Assembly (NCBI RefSeq): GCF_900105135.1
Contig: NZ_LT629741.1
Span: 682,001 to 746,000, forward strand
Source: Gramella sp. MAR_2010_147
Lineage (GTDB): Bacteria; Bacteroidota; Bacteroidia; Flavobacteriales; Flavobacteriaceae
DNA length: 64,000 nucleotides
Direction: 5' to 3'
The stretch's first letter is position 1; each line of letters opens with the position of its first letter. The position numbers and the translations under genes are program-made. The notes under the pieces were generated by a model, which was given only the letters and a program-made list of their open reading frames with translations, was not told the origin of the DNA and searched no databases. Of the stretch, positions 1 through 8,146 are shown in pieces.

Positions 1-185
1 TTGCTTTTAAAGCTTTTGGATACCGAAACCGCATTAATACTAATGGGTTCATCATGATGGAATGTAAAATCTCCAACTCCCATAGCATAGACTTCATGAC
101 CTCGTTGGTGTGCCATAGTCATAAGCGCCGTAGAAGTACCATTTTTTTCCGTTGCAACATCATTTAATACAAAACATATTTTCAT
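1..185 (-). CDS. Glutathione synthetase-like ATP-grasp protein, N-terminal part
   Basis: Only the first 61 codons are in the window; the gene runs off the left edge. The protein begins MKICFVLNDVATEKNGTSTA, which resembles the N-terminal lobe of prokaryotic glutathione synthetase/RimK-like ATP-grasp ligases. The ATP-grasp core itself is outside the window, so the substrate cannot be judged. The ATG (185-183) overlaps the TGA stop of the upstream DUF1704 gene as ATGA, which implies translational coupling. From memory, this family is often encoded beside the DUF1704 peptidase in Bacteroidota, which supports the call. Because bacillithiol synthesis (bshA) is encoded at the other end of the window, true glutathione synthesis is not assumed. 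Confidence 0.55.
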   Translation of the reverse strand, partial: MKICFVLNDVATEKNGTSTALMTMAHQRGHEVYAMGVGDFTFHHDEPISINAVSVSKSFKS

Positions 186-2032
186 TTACATACCATTTGT
201 GGAAGGCTTAGGCCTTGCCTGATTAATTCTAATTTTTCATACATTTTTTCACTGTGAAGGTAACTAGGTTTGACCTGCACAGAATTTAAAACTTTTCTGT
301 CTGTAAGTTCCTTTATAATACCGGTGTGTTTAATTCCATATTTTCCGGCCAGGAGAGGTTCATATTCCCCTCCGTTCTTTAAATGTTCTTTTAATAATAC
401 CAGTCCTTTTAAATAAATAATATCTTTCATAAATCCACCGCCCTGCATGATTCTAGAGGTGATATTAAAAGCTCTTTCAGCAGAGAAACCATAAGTGAGT
501 TTTAAGAGTCTGAAGATCTCCTGAAAGTTTCCTCCTTCCATAAGAGCTTCTCCCGCAATAACACGGCCAGCAAGTATTCTTAATCTATTTGCAGTAAGAC
601 CGTCTACCATAAATTCAGACATTACCGCAAGACCTTCCTGAAGCGGATCGTAATCTGCCAGTCCAATGCTTAACTGATTCAAAGGTTGGTTGCTACCGTT
701 ATAATAGGTGAGTACATGGGTGCCCACTTCGTGCTGAATTAGAGCTTCAGCTTCCACCCGGTTCATTTTATAATCTGCAGGAATGTATAATTCGCCATGA
801 GAGACCATCATCACGTTTACATCATCCCGTATATGTACCTTACATTTAAAATTTCTATCCTGCTCACGATAAAAATCAAATTCTTTTCTAGCCATACTAC
901 TAAAGGCCTTTGAATCCAGCAGGTCTTTTGTATCGGTATGATCTTCTTCCTGGATTTTATCCAGAATATTACGTGCTTCTTCGCAAAGCTTTTTATCTAC
1001 TCCTTTATATAGCCTGATACTGTCATACATAAAGTTTCTGGAGCCCCGTTCGTTCAGCATGGTAATCTGCATGTCCAGTTCTTCCCGCTTTTCCCGGAAT
1101 AAAAAAGACATGGCGGGATCGTCAATATCTTCAATTTTAAGGTTATAAAGTTTCCTTTTTAAAACATCTGGATCTACAGGTAATAATCTGTAATGATAAT
1201 CTATGACATTTTCATAATTGCTATCAAAAAACTCCTGCTTGATATTTTGAATATTGGCAGGTGAAACTAGCCAAAGAAACTGGTAAGATCTTTCTATATC
1301 TGCCAGTTGCTTATCAATATCAAATACGATCTGCTTTAAATATTTCCTGCCAAGGGCATTAAAACTGGCAACTCCTCCCGCTGTTTGAACCCGAATGAAC
1401 TCAAAAAAAGAACGGTGTATCGCTCTAATGAGATAATCTTTAAAATTCCGGAAAAATACCGGGTACAACTGGTTATTCTCGTTTCTATAAATAGGAGGAA
1501 CTTCCAGACCTACCACTACGGCACCACAACTTTTTGCATCTTCAATTTCCATCAATGGAGTTTTACCTTCTTGCTGCCTGTTTGGGGTGTCTATAATCTC
1601 GGTATTTAAATAAAGCCCGGTGAATTCTGAATTTATTTTTAAAAAATCCTCTTTTAAAGTCTCTAAGGTTGAAGGTAGTTTTTGAGCTGGTCCTTTAATT
1701 TTAATTTCAGTAGAATCACGAGTCCCTGCATAAATTTCAAATAAAAGATAAGACTCCATATTTGCCGATATCTGATCTGAAATTCTATAAAGTAACTTTT
1801 GATATCCTTGAAAATCTTCGGTACCTATAACCAAATAGGATGATTCATTGGTGACAAATCTTCTTGTTCCTCTATCTTCTTTTTTTCTTCGGTATATCAC
1901 AAGATATGGTAATTCCTTTTCGATATGTAAGATACCTTTGCCGGGTAACCGACAGTTTATTTCCTTCTTTTCATCAAGGACTGTTAAAATTTGATCAATG
2001 GAATTTTCAGATAGGTCAGGTATTTCCTGCAT
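182..2032 (-). CDS. DUF1704 / QEGLA-motif zinc peptidase (MATCAP-like)
   Basis: 616-residue soluble protein of the family annotated 'flavohemoglobin expression-modulating QEGLA motif protein' (PF08014). The two hallmark motifs are present: HEVGTH at residues 434-439, an HExxxH zinc site, and YDPLQEGLAVMSEF with Gln465-Glu466, where the glutamate is the expected third metal ligand. Eukaryotic relatives (MATCAP) are tyrosine carboxypeptidases acting on tubulin, so a carboxypeptidase or amidohydrolase activity is plausible here, but the bacterial substrate is unknown. No signal peptide is seen, so it should be cytoplasmic. Its stop overlaps the start of the ATP-grasp gene by 4 nt (ATGA), suggesting a joint peptide- or amide-modifying role. 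Confidence 0.85.
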   Translation of the reverse strand: MQEIPDLSENSIDQILTVLDEKKEINCRLPGKGILHIEKELPYLVIYRRKKEDRGTRRFVTNESSYLVIGTEDFQGYQKLLYRISDQISANMESYLLFEIYAGTRDSTEIKIKGPAQKLPSTLETLKEDFLKINSEFTGLYLNTEIIDTPNRQQEGKTPLMEIEDAKSCGAVVVGLEVPPIYRNENNQLYPVFFRNFKDYLIRAIHRSFFEFIRVQTAGGVASFNALGRKYLKQIVFDIDKQLADIERSYQFLWLVSPANIQNIKQEFFDSNYENVIDYHYRLLPVDPDVLKRKLYNLKIEDIDDPAMSFLFREKREELDMQITMLNERGSRNFMYDSIRLYKGVDKKLCEEARNILDKIQEEDHTDTKDLLDSKAFSSMARKEFDFYREQDRNFKCKVHIRDDVNVMMVSHGELYIPADYKMNRVEAEALIQHEVGTHVLTYYNGSNQPLNQLSIGLADYDPLQEGLAVMSEFMVDGLTANRLRILAGRVIAGEALMEGGNFQEIFRLLKLTYGFSAERAFNITSRIMQGGGFMKDIIYLKGLVLLKEHLKNGGEYEPLLAGKYGIKHTGIIKELTDRKVLNSVQVKPSYLHSEKMYEKLELIRQGLSLPQMVCK

Positions 2033-2339
2033 TATTTAGAAAACTTATTATTAGAAATGGTTGTTATGCATCACTAATATTGATTTGTTGATTGGTTTAG
2101 ACTTGTCTAACCACCTAATTTAGGAAGATTCAAAGTGAATGCTTGTCAATTTCAATATTTTGACAATTTTTTATGAAAGGCTTATAAATTAATGTGAATG
2201 GATTTCTATTAAGAGATAATGACCTTTCAGTATAATGAAGCGTTTCCATTTAACTAATTTTTACGGCTAAACATGACAATAGGCATAAGTTGTCATTTCT
2301 CAATTTTAAGGCTATTTTTGCCGAAATTTATTTAGCAGT
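2033..2339. other. Divergent intergenic region
   Basis: 307-bp gap between two divergently transcribed genes, the DUF1704 peptidase (leftward) and a glycosyltransferase (rightward). Apart from the rightward promoter described separately, it is AT-rich with no open frame, hairpin or repeat I can support. A promoter for the leftward gene must lie here but no clear TAnnTTTG element was found on that strand. Confidence 0.5.
2290..2320 (+). promoter_or_regulatory. Bacteroidota-type promoter of the GT2 gene
   Basis: A -7 element TATTTTTG (2313-2320, consensus TAnnTTTG) is preceded by TTG at 2290-2292 (-33 element) with a 20-nt spacer. A start about 7 nt downstream would leave a leader of only about 12 nt before the ATG at 2340. 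Confidence 0.5.
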
Positions 2340-3053
2340 ATGGATAACAGTCTAACGATCATTGTTCCTTTATATAATGAAGAAGAAAACCTAAAAAGGG
2401 TAGAGGAGAAAATGAAGGAATATATTTCCAGGGCCAGTATAGAATGTAAAGTTCTATTCGTGAACGACGGTTCTAAGGATAACTCTGAAAAGATAATGAT
2501 CGAAATCTGTAATAGAAATCCGGAGTTTGAGTATATCAGCTTTGAAAAGAACTGTGGTCTTAGTGCAGCTATTAAAGCCGGATTTGATTATTCAGAAACA
2601 AATCTTACAGGATATATAGATTCAGACCTACAAACTGATCCTTTTGATTTTGAACTATTACTAAACGAAATTGAAAACTATGATCTCATAAACGGATTTC
2701 GTCATGAACGTAAAGACTCTGGAATAAAGAATTTATCTTCATATGTTGCCAATACTGTAAGAAACTGGTTCACACATGATGGAATGGATGATACTGGTTG
2801 TCCATTAAAGATTATAAGAACAGATTACGCAAAAAGAATCCCTATGTTTAGTGGACTTCATCGTTTTCTTCCTGCTATGATTATGTTACAGGGTGGCCGT
2901 ATAAAACAGGTGCCTATAAAACACTTCCCTAGAATTGCCGGAACCCCAAAATTTGGACTGAGAAATAGGCTCTTTAAACCATTGATGGATTGCTTTACAT
3001 ATCTATGGATGAAGAAGAATTATATAAATTATAAGGTTGAAAAGAGATCTTAA
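2340..3053 (+). CDS. Family 2 glycosyltransferase, dolichyl/polyprenyl-phosphate sugar synthase-like
   Basis: 237-residue GT-A fold enzyme. Motifs in order are IVPLYNEEENL near the N-terminus, NDGSKDNSE for nucleotide binding, and IDSDLQTDPFDFE carrying the metal-binding DxD-like acidic pair. This is the DPM1/ArnC-like pattern of enzymes that move a sugar from a nucleotide donor to a polyprenyl phosphate. It lacks the C-terminal membrane hairpins of the longer ArnC/GtrB forms, so it should be a peripheral membrane protein. A polyprenyl-phosphate sugar is the donor used by ArnT-type transferases, and such a transferase is encoded at 6521, beyond the tRNA-Arg islet. Sugar identity cannot be read from sequence. 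Confidence 0.8.
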   Translation: MDNSLTIIVPLYNEEENLKRVEEKMKEYISRASIECKVLFVNDGSKDNSEKIMIEICNRNPEFEYISFEKNCGLSAAIKAGFDYSETNLTGYIDSDLQTDPFDFELLLNEIENYDLINGFRHERKDSGIKNLSSYVANTVRNWFTHDGMDDTGCPLKIIRTDYAKRIPMFSGLHRFLPAMIMLQGGRIKQVPIKHFPRIAGTPKFGLRNRLFKPLMDCFTYLWMKKNYINYKVEKRS

Positions 3054-3169
3054 GTTAGCCTAAAAGCTATCAATTATCTATATGAGAATAGCTCACACAA
3101 TGTATTTCTAGAAATTGAATTCTATATACCGTTATGGCCTAAACGAAGCTGAACAAGTTATAAAACCAA

Positions 3170-3195
3170 AAAAGCCTCCCGTAAGGAAGGCTTTT
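3170..3195. terminator. Bidirectional terminator-like hairpin beside the left att-like repeat
   Basis: Perfect 8-bp stem AAAAGCCT/AGGCTTTT around a 10-nt loop that can pair further (CC/GG). T-rich arms make it usable on either strand: for the GT2 gene from the left, or ancestrally for the tRNA-Arg gene read leftward. It sits 1 nt from the 17-bp copy of the tRNA 3' end, so it looks like the tRNA's original terminator, displaced by the inserted islet. Confidence 0.6.
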
Positions 3196-3196
3196 C

Positions 3197-3213
3197 GTGA
3201 TGGCACCAGAATT
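3197..3213. repeat. Left att-like direct repeat (tRNA-Arg tail copy)
   Basis: GTGATGGCACCAGAATT matches 16 of 17 positions of 5184-5200, the 3' end of the tRNA-Arg gene plus one flanking base. No tRNA remains here beyond this tail, as expected for the displaced end of an attachment site. Confidence 0.65.
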
Positions 3214-3220
3214 AGGATTT

Positions 3221-3344
3221 ATACTATTAGTGCATACAAATTACACTAAAACACGATAACAGCATACAAAAAATACGCTTATGGTGTTCTTTTATTATAC
3301 TATTAGTATTATAACATTATTTGGTATATGTCATTGCCGTGCAA
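3221..3344. repeat. Cluster of short direct repeats inside the left islet end
   Basis: Contains ATACTATTAGT twice (3221-3231, 3297-3307), GCATACAAA twice exactly 30 bp apart (3232-3240, 3262-3270), and TTGCCGTGCAA (3334-3344), which recurs near the right end at 5106. The array has no coding potential. It looks like recombinase or accessory-protein binding sites. The rest of the 3054-3481 gap is AT-rich and otherwise featureless. Confidence 0.45.
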
Positions 3345-3481
3345 ATATCGTTGCAGAAAAATTTCATAGTAAATGGCAAAATAGTTAAGGTTGGTAAAAA
3401 AAAATGATAAAATAGACTTCGTAATTCAAATTAATATTTTTAATAAAATTTATTTGCTTTCACTCTTCAATCCCTATTAAT

Positions 3482-4837
3482 TTAAATTACTTCTTTTGAG
3501 ATTTTTTCCTCAATTTCATTAGAGGCTGTAGCGATTATTTCCTTAGTACTGTCTTCAATAGTTTCTACAATACTTTTTTCTTCCTTTGCTTTTCCATCTC
3601 GGTCTAAAATATTTAGAATTGGATTGTCAGATTTTTGATAGTTTGAAATTAATTTTCCTGGATTTTCATTTGTGACCTCTAAGAAATTTCTAATAAGGTT
3701 TATTCTAAGTTCTTCAGATAGTACACTGTTTTCAATATTTTCGATTTGTTTGGATAGCCCTTCAATGGTCATACTCAAAACTTGTTTATGGGAGTATTCC
3801 TCAATTAATCTTTTAGAAAGGTTAACTTTTTTATTTGCCGAAATAGTTATCCAAACAAGTGGAATGTATAATGGTAAAAAAGACAGAATAACTTTTGGGG
3901 ATCTTTCAATAACCTCTGTAAGTGTTGAGCCTGTTGCTAAAAAAAATACACTGATGCTAATAGGAATAACCGCTGCGATGGTTAAAAATATTATTCCATT
4001 TCTAAAGCTTGCTTTATATTCAGTATGTAGCTTTTCCTCTTCAGCCTTTTTTGCCACAAAAGCTGAACTTAAGCCAGCGGTTAGAGCATTCGGTAGAAGA
4101 GATTCAATTTTTTTGTTTATTTGGTTATATTCAGATTGGGATGAATCTTTTAATTCATCCAGCTCATCTTGATGTGTTTCAATATATTTTTTGTAATCTT
4201 CTTCACTAGAGATGGTTAGTTTTTCTAATCCCTCTTCTAATTTTTCTGATTTAGTTTTAAGTTCATTATAAGTGGAATCAAGTTTGTTTTTCAACCCTTC
4301 TATTTCCACTATATTGCCCTCCTCATCTTCATCTTCATATCCAATAATTTCTCTATAAACTTCGTCGATTTCAGTTTTCTTAGATAATATACCTTTGTAA
4401 GTGGTATTAGCCTTGCTTGAATTCTCCTCAACTGTTTCTATCAAAGTATCTAATTGTTGAACTTCCGATTTAAGGTTTGGATGTTTTTCTAAAATATCTG
4501 TAATAGTAGTTAGAGTACTTTCCAGATTTTCACCATTGGTTAATATTTCATTCGTTCGGTCAAGAACAACGGTATGTTTTAAATTTATCTCTCGATGTTT
4601 GGATTCTATTTCATTTTCAATGGTTGAAAATTTTTCGATATAGATTTCAGCTTGATTTAGACGCTCTTCTGTACGGTTTCTATATTCAGCAGCCTTTTTA
4701 GAAGCTTGTTTAGCTTCCTTTTCAATATCTGAGGGTTTTTCATCAATCTTTTTTTCTAAAAGAATTAATCTTTCCCAAAGTTTCTGTCTTTCTTCTTCTA
4801 AATAATCTATTTTTTTTGAGTTTTTACCTTCAAACAT
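3482..4837 (-). CDS. Coiled-coil protein with two central membrane segments, function unknown
   Basis: 451 residues, not assigned to a family. Residues 1 to about 245 are highly charged, rich in Glu, Lys and heptad leucines, and read as long coiled coils. Two hydrophobic segments follow (around GIIFLTIAAVIPISISVFFL and VILSFLPLYIPLVWITISAN), separated by a short loop. The C-terminal third is again charged. This gives a hairpin membrane anchor with both large ends probably cytosolic. There is no signal peptide or enzymatic motif. It is the only gene of the tRNA-Arg islet and has the very AT-rich composition common in horizontally acquired cargo. A defence or stress role is possible but nothing in the sequence proves it. 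The ATG at 4837 is the only good start. Confidence 0.75.
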   Translation of the reverse strand: MFEGKNSKKIDYLEEERQKLWERLILLEKKIDEKPSDIEKEAKQASKKAAEYRNRTEERLNQAEIYIEKFSTIENEIESKHREINLKHTVVLDRTNEILTNGENLESTLTTITDILEKHPNLKSEVQQLDTLIETVEENSSKANTTYKGILSKKTEIDEVYREIIGYEDEDEEGNIVEIEGLKNKLDSTYNELKTKSEKLEEGLEKLTISSEEDYKKYIETHQDELDELKDSSQSEYNQINKKIESLLPNALTAGLSSAFVAKKAEEEKLHTEYKASFRNGIIFLTIAAVIPISISVFFLATGSTLTEVIERSPKVILSFLPLYIPLVWITISANKKVNLSKRLIEEYSHKQVLSMTIEGLSKQIENIENSVLSEELRINLIRNFLEVTNENPGKLISNYQKSDNPILNILDRDGKAKEEKSIVETIEDSTKEIIATASNEIEEKISKEVI

Positions 4838-5105
4838 ATCATTAATTTTACTTAAATAGCCTTTATTTCAATTCTTACTTATGATCCATTATAACAGTAG
4901 ATTAAAGAACTGAAATTATACGGTTAGGGGTAAAATTACGACACTAAGAACTATGTTTTTACAATTGAAAGAAAAGTTATTAAACAGATTATCAACTAAT
5001 TTGGTTTAATTATCAAAATTTATTTATTAAAACTGAAACCGTTTTAAACAAAAACAGAATCAAAACAGAAATTGATACGAAACTAATTAAGTCTAAATTT
5101 AGTGG

Positions 5106-5116
5106 TTGCCGTGCAA
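5106..5116. repeat. Right copy of the TTGCCGTGCAA islet repeat
   Basis: Identical 11-bp match to 3334-3344 in the same orientation, followed at 5121 by another CGTGCAA. It lies 67 bp inside the right att-like repeat. The rest of 4838-5147 is AT-rich with no supported gene. Confidence 0.5.
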
Positions 5117-5147
5117 CTGTCGTGCAAAAGGTTAGTATAAAAACAAA

Positions 5148-5172
5148 TAAAGCCCTGAAAATCAGGGCTTTA
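5148..5172 (-). terminator. Rho-independent terminator of tRNA-Arg
   Basis: Perfect 11-bp stem (TAAAGCCCTGA/TCAGGGCTTTA) with a 3-nt loop, followed on the minus strand by a T-rich tract. It lies 12 nt beyond the tRNA 3' end and inside the islet, so the islet end appears to supply a new terminator to the tRNA. Confidence 0.75.
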
Positions 5173-5184
5173 TAATTTGCGAAG

Positions 5185-5258
<74 letters not shown>

Positions 5259-5270
5259 GTTTTGCGGTTG

Positions 5271-5300
5271 CAAATATAAGCCACTTTATAAATAATACAA
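5271..5300 (-). promoter_or_regulatory. tRNA-Arg promoter
   Basis: On the minus strand TTG (5300-5298) precedes TATATTTG (5278-5271) by 19 nt, matching the Bacteroidota -33/-7 consensus. The -7 element runs into TTTGCAACCGCAAA, an inverted repeat (TTTGC/GCAAA) shared with the tRNA-Ser promoter. The predicted start lies only a few nt before the mature tRNA 5' end. Confidence 0.65.
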
Positions 5301-5338
5301 TGTTTTTGATTTAAAAAATCATACTTTTCTAAAAAAAG

Positions 5339-5362
5339 AAAAACCTCCAGAAGGAAGTTTTT
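5339..5362 (-). terminator. Terminator of the 84-residue gene
   Basis: Hairpin AAAAACcTCC-AGAA-GGAaGTTTTT whose minus-strand product ends in a T run. It lies 32 nt downstream of the leftward gene at 5394-5648. Confidence 0.6.
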
Positions 5363-5393
5363 GATTATCAGTATATAGTGCCTTAAGATTTTT

Positions 5394-5648
5394 CTAATTT
5401 TCTCTGATTAATTCTACTTCCAGCCCCCTGGAAGTAATAATCAATTGATTCAGGGTACTTGGATGTATATCATCCTTATCAAAAACCTGAGTATATAAGG
5501 TACTAAAACGACGCATCAATTCCAGTGTTTTCAATGATAGATGAAAAAATGTACCGGATTCATGTATATTTTGAATCCAGTCTTTTACAGTATCGATCTG
5601 CTGATAATCCTCCTCCGTATTAAGGATATAAGCCTGTTGTGCTAGCAT
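5394..5648 (-). CDS. Small conserved-looking hypothetical protein
   Basis: 84 residues, mostly helical by composition, starting MLAQQAYILNTEEDYQQI, with no signal peptide, membrane segment or metal motif. I do not recognise a family. A real gene is supported by an ATG start, a good terminator immediately downstream and codon use like its neighbours. It stands alone between tRNA-Arg and the LAB_N/ArnT operon, transcribed away from the latter. A regulatory or chaperone-like role would be a guess. Confidence 0.5.
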   Translation of the reverse strand: MLAQQAYILNTEEDYQQIDTVKDWIQNIHESGTFFHLSLKTLELMRRFSTLYTQVFDKDDIHPSTLNQLIITSRGLEVELIREN

Positions 5649-5910
5649 AACTAATTGTTTTTCAGTTAGCCAAGCAGGGAGTTAAAATAGATTTGGTGAG
5701 ATAAATATATAAGTAATTATCTATCGAAGTGTGTTCTCTACTAAAAAATCTGTAAACAGCTATAATTAATCGCTAAAAGACCATATATGAGGTTCGGGAA
5801 ATAATATTAATTTAGCTCAAATTTTCCCTGTTAATTTATGATACCTATAATTCAGTTTAGTGATATGCTTTTTATTCATCTTCTTTCACTTTTTAAACTG
5901 ATTTAAAGTA

Positions 5911-6537
5911 ATGGATAGCTGGTTAATTTATTTTTTAGGGTTTACAGCACAATTACTTTTTTCAGGCCGAATGATTCTTCAATGGTTCCTTTCAGAAAAG
6001 AGTAAAAAAATTATCACCCCAATCTTTTTCTGGCATTTAAGTTTGTTTGCTTCTTTTTTGCTTTTTGTATACGGATATTTAAGGGATGATTTTGCCATTA
6101 TGATGGGACAAACCCTTACTTATTTTATTTATATAAGAAACCTACAATTACAGGGTGAGTGGTATAGGTTTCCAAAAATTTTCAGGCTATTTTTATGGAT
6201 ATTTCCGTTGCTAATAGTTATCTATGGTTTCAATAATGATCAATATGATGCGGCAAAATTGTTCAGAAACGATGCGATTCCATTCTGGTTATTGATATTG
6301 GGATCTTTAGGACAGGTAATATTTACATTGAGATTTATTTATCAATGGGTTTATTCAGAAAGAAAGAAAGTTTCCAGTTTGCCACTTGGTTTCTGGCTGC
6401 TTAGTTTACTGGGATCGGCCATTATTATTATTTATGCTGTAATTAGAAGAGACCCGGTTTTATTGGCTGGTCATGGAATTGGATTGATCATGTATATTAG
6501 AAATATTTATATTCAGAAAAATGAAGTTAAAGGATAA
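5911..6537 (+). CDS. Duplicated LAB_N (lipid A biosynthesis N-terminal) membrane protein
   Basis: 208 residues, nearly all membrane. The pattern G-x(3)-QL-x-FSGRMILQWFLSEKSKK then a YFIYIRNLQL segment (about residues 10-80) is repeated as GSLGQVIFTLRFIYQWVYSE then MYIRNIYIQK (about 130-205). Each copy resembles the three-helix LAB_N domain (PF07578) found before lipid-A-disaccharide synthase in some genomes and as a free-standing partner of ArnT-like glycosyltransferases. With six or seven helices it could act as a flippase or scaffold for a polyprenyl-linked sugar; that role is inference. It overlaps the next gene by 17 bp, so the two are co-translated. Confidence 0.8.
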   Translation: MDSWLIYFLGFTAQLLFSGRMILQWFLSEKSKKIITPIFFWHLSLFASFLLFVYGYLRDDFAIMMGQTLTYFIYIRNLQLQGEWYRFPKIFRLFLWIFPLLIVIYGFNNDQYDAAKLFRNDAIPFWLLILGSLGQVIFTLRFIYQWVYSERKKVSSLPLGFWLLSLLGSAIIIIYAVIRRDPVLLAGHGIGLIMYIRNIYIQKNEVKG

Positions 6538-8137
6538 TTATCTTCTTTTATTAGTGATGGTTTGTATAGCGGTTTTTTTCGTAAATCTCGATGCGATAAT
6601 CGTAAATATCATGGAAGCCCGTAATTTTGCTACAGCACGAGAAATGATCACGATGGATCATTGGATATTCACAACCTTAAATAACGAACCCAGATATGAA
6701 AAACCGCCGCTACCAACGTGGTTAACAGCTGTCTCTATGTTTCTGTTTGGTATGAAGAGTCTATTTGCATTAAGATTGCCTGCCGCAATCATGGGAACCG
6801 TAACGGTTATTTTTACATATAAACTTGGACTAAAATTTACCGGCCACAGAAAGTTTGCATTCATTGCAGGGTTAATAGCGGTAACTTCTTTCTATATACT
6901 CCACTCCGGAAGGGATGGACAATGGGACATTCACACGCATGGCTGGATGATGATGGCCATTTACGGTATGTATAGAATTTTTACTGAAGAAGGAAATAAG
7001 TATATCAATGGGATACTTACAGGCTTGTTATTAGGCTTTTCGTTCTTAAGTAAAGGACCAGTGTCTATGTATGCATTACTCTTACCATTTTTAATATCAT
7101 ATGGGATTGTTTATAAATACAGAAACTTTAGAGGAAAATGGCAGGCACTGCTTTTGATGATTCTGGTGGCTTTCGTAGTTTCAGCGTCCTGGAGTTGGTA
7201 TGTCTATTTTTTTGACACAAATGCTGTATCTAAAATCACTGAAAGAGAGACTGGGCGCTGGCTGGATTATCATACAAGACCATTTTACTATTACTGGAGT
7301 TTTGTAATTCAAACCGGTATATGGACAATTCCTGCGTTTGTTGGCTTGCTATATCCTTATCTCAAAAACCGGGTATTTAATAAAACCGGGTATAAATTTA
7401 CACTTGTCTGGACTTTGAGTGCCGTAATCCTTCTTTCAATAATTCCTGAAAAAAAAGCAAGATATTTATTACCAGTACTAATCCCACTAGCACTAAATAC
7501 AGCTTTTTATATAGAATACCTTTTCAGGAGGTTTGATATGATGCCGAAAAAGGAAAAGCTGGTCGTTTATTTCAATTTTTCCATTATCGCTGTTATAGGT
7601 TTAATCTTTCCTCTAGTTGGTTTCTACCTGTTTAAAGACCAGTTCACAAAAATATGGCCATGGTTTATTCTAACCTCTGTATGCCTGGTTGCTATTGGCA
7701 TACTTATATTTTACTATTTAAGGAGAAACCGGTTTAAGCCAGTTTTTTATTTGACGGTTTGGTTCATAATATGTGTTATTTTCTTTGGCCTGCCTATAGT
7801 AAAGAAGCTTGAACTAAATCCGGCTTTCAAGAGTATTACAACCGTTGACCATTATTTAGAAAAGCATCCTATGCCTTTATATGAATTCAATGGTTTTACG
7901 CCAGAATTCATTTGGGAATATGGAGAGCCAATTGAAGCCATTAAGAACGGGAATGATTACACCATTCCAAAATCACAAAAGTTTCTTTTGCTGGTAACCA
8001 AGGAACAAACTGGGGAAATGAGAAATCTTCTTTCCGAATTTAATATTGAAAAAATTGATGAAATAAATATGAATGCCAATCCAGATAATCATCGGGACAG
8101 GTTATTTAGAAATTTATATTTAGTCACTAAAAAATAA
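6521..8137 (+). CDS. ArnT-like lipid-linked-sugar glycosyltransferase (GT39/GT83 type)
   Basis: 538-residue polytopic membrane enzyme with about 12 helices. After the first helix it carries EARNFATAREMI, WIFTTLNNEPRYEKPPLPTW and later HSGRDGQWDIHTHGWM, the periplasmic-loop pattern of PMT/ArnT enzymes. These move a sugar from undecaprenyl phosphate to lipid A or another envelope acceptor. A conserved acidic residue early in the first loop would be the catalytic base. The gene starts inside the LAB_N gene (17-bp overlap) and is followed 9 bp later by manA, so the transferred sugar may be mannose-derived. The donor could come from the GT2 encoded at 2340. Confidence 0.8.
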   Translation: MKLKDNYLLLLVMVCIAVFFVNLDAIIVNIMEARNFATAREMITMDHWIFTTLNNEPRYEKPPLPTWLTAVSMFLFGMKSLFALRLPAAIMGTVTVIFTYKLGLKFTGHRKFAFIAGLIAVTSFYILHSGRDGQWDIHTHGWMMMAIYGMYRIFTEEGNKYINGILTGLLLGFSFLSKGPVSMYALLLPFLISYGIVYKYRNFRGKWQALLLMILVAFVVSASWSWYVYFFDTNAVSKITERETGRWLDYHTRPFYYYWSFVIQTGIWTIPAFVGLLYPYLKNRVFNKTGYKFTLVWTLSAVILLSIIPEKKARYLLPVLIPLALNTAFYIEYLFRRFDMMPKKEKLVVYFNFSIIAVIGLIFPLVGFYLFKDQFTKIWPWFILTSVCLVAIGILIFYYLRRNRFKPVFYLTVWFIICVIFFGLPIVKKLELNPAFKSITTVDHYLEKHPMPLYEFNGFTPEFIWEYGEPIEAIKNGNDYTIPKSQKFLLLVTKEQTGEMRNLLSEFNIEKIDEINMNANPDNHRDRLFRNLYLVTKK

Positions 8138-8146
8138 TATTAGCAG

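Noticed and set aside
3221-3344. CRISPR-like array near the left islet end
   Set aside because: Repeats are only 9-11 bp, occur twice each, and spacers are not regular; recombinase-type sites fit better.
4009-4209. Plus-strand frames inside the islet gene (also 3672-4172)
   Set aside because: They are antisense to the 451-residue coiled-coil gene, with low-complexity Ser/Phe-rich products.
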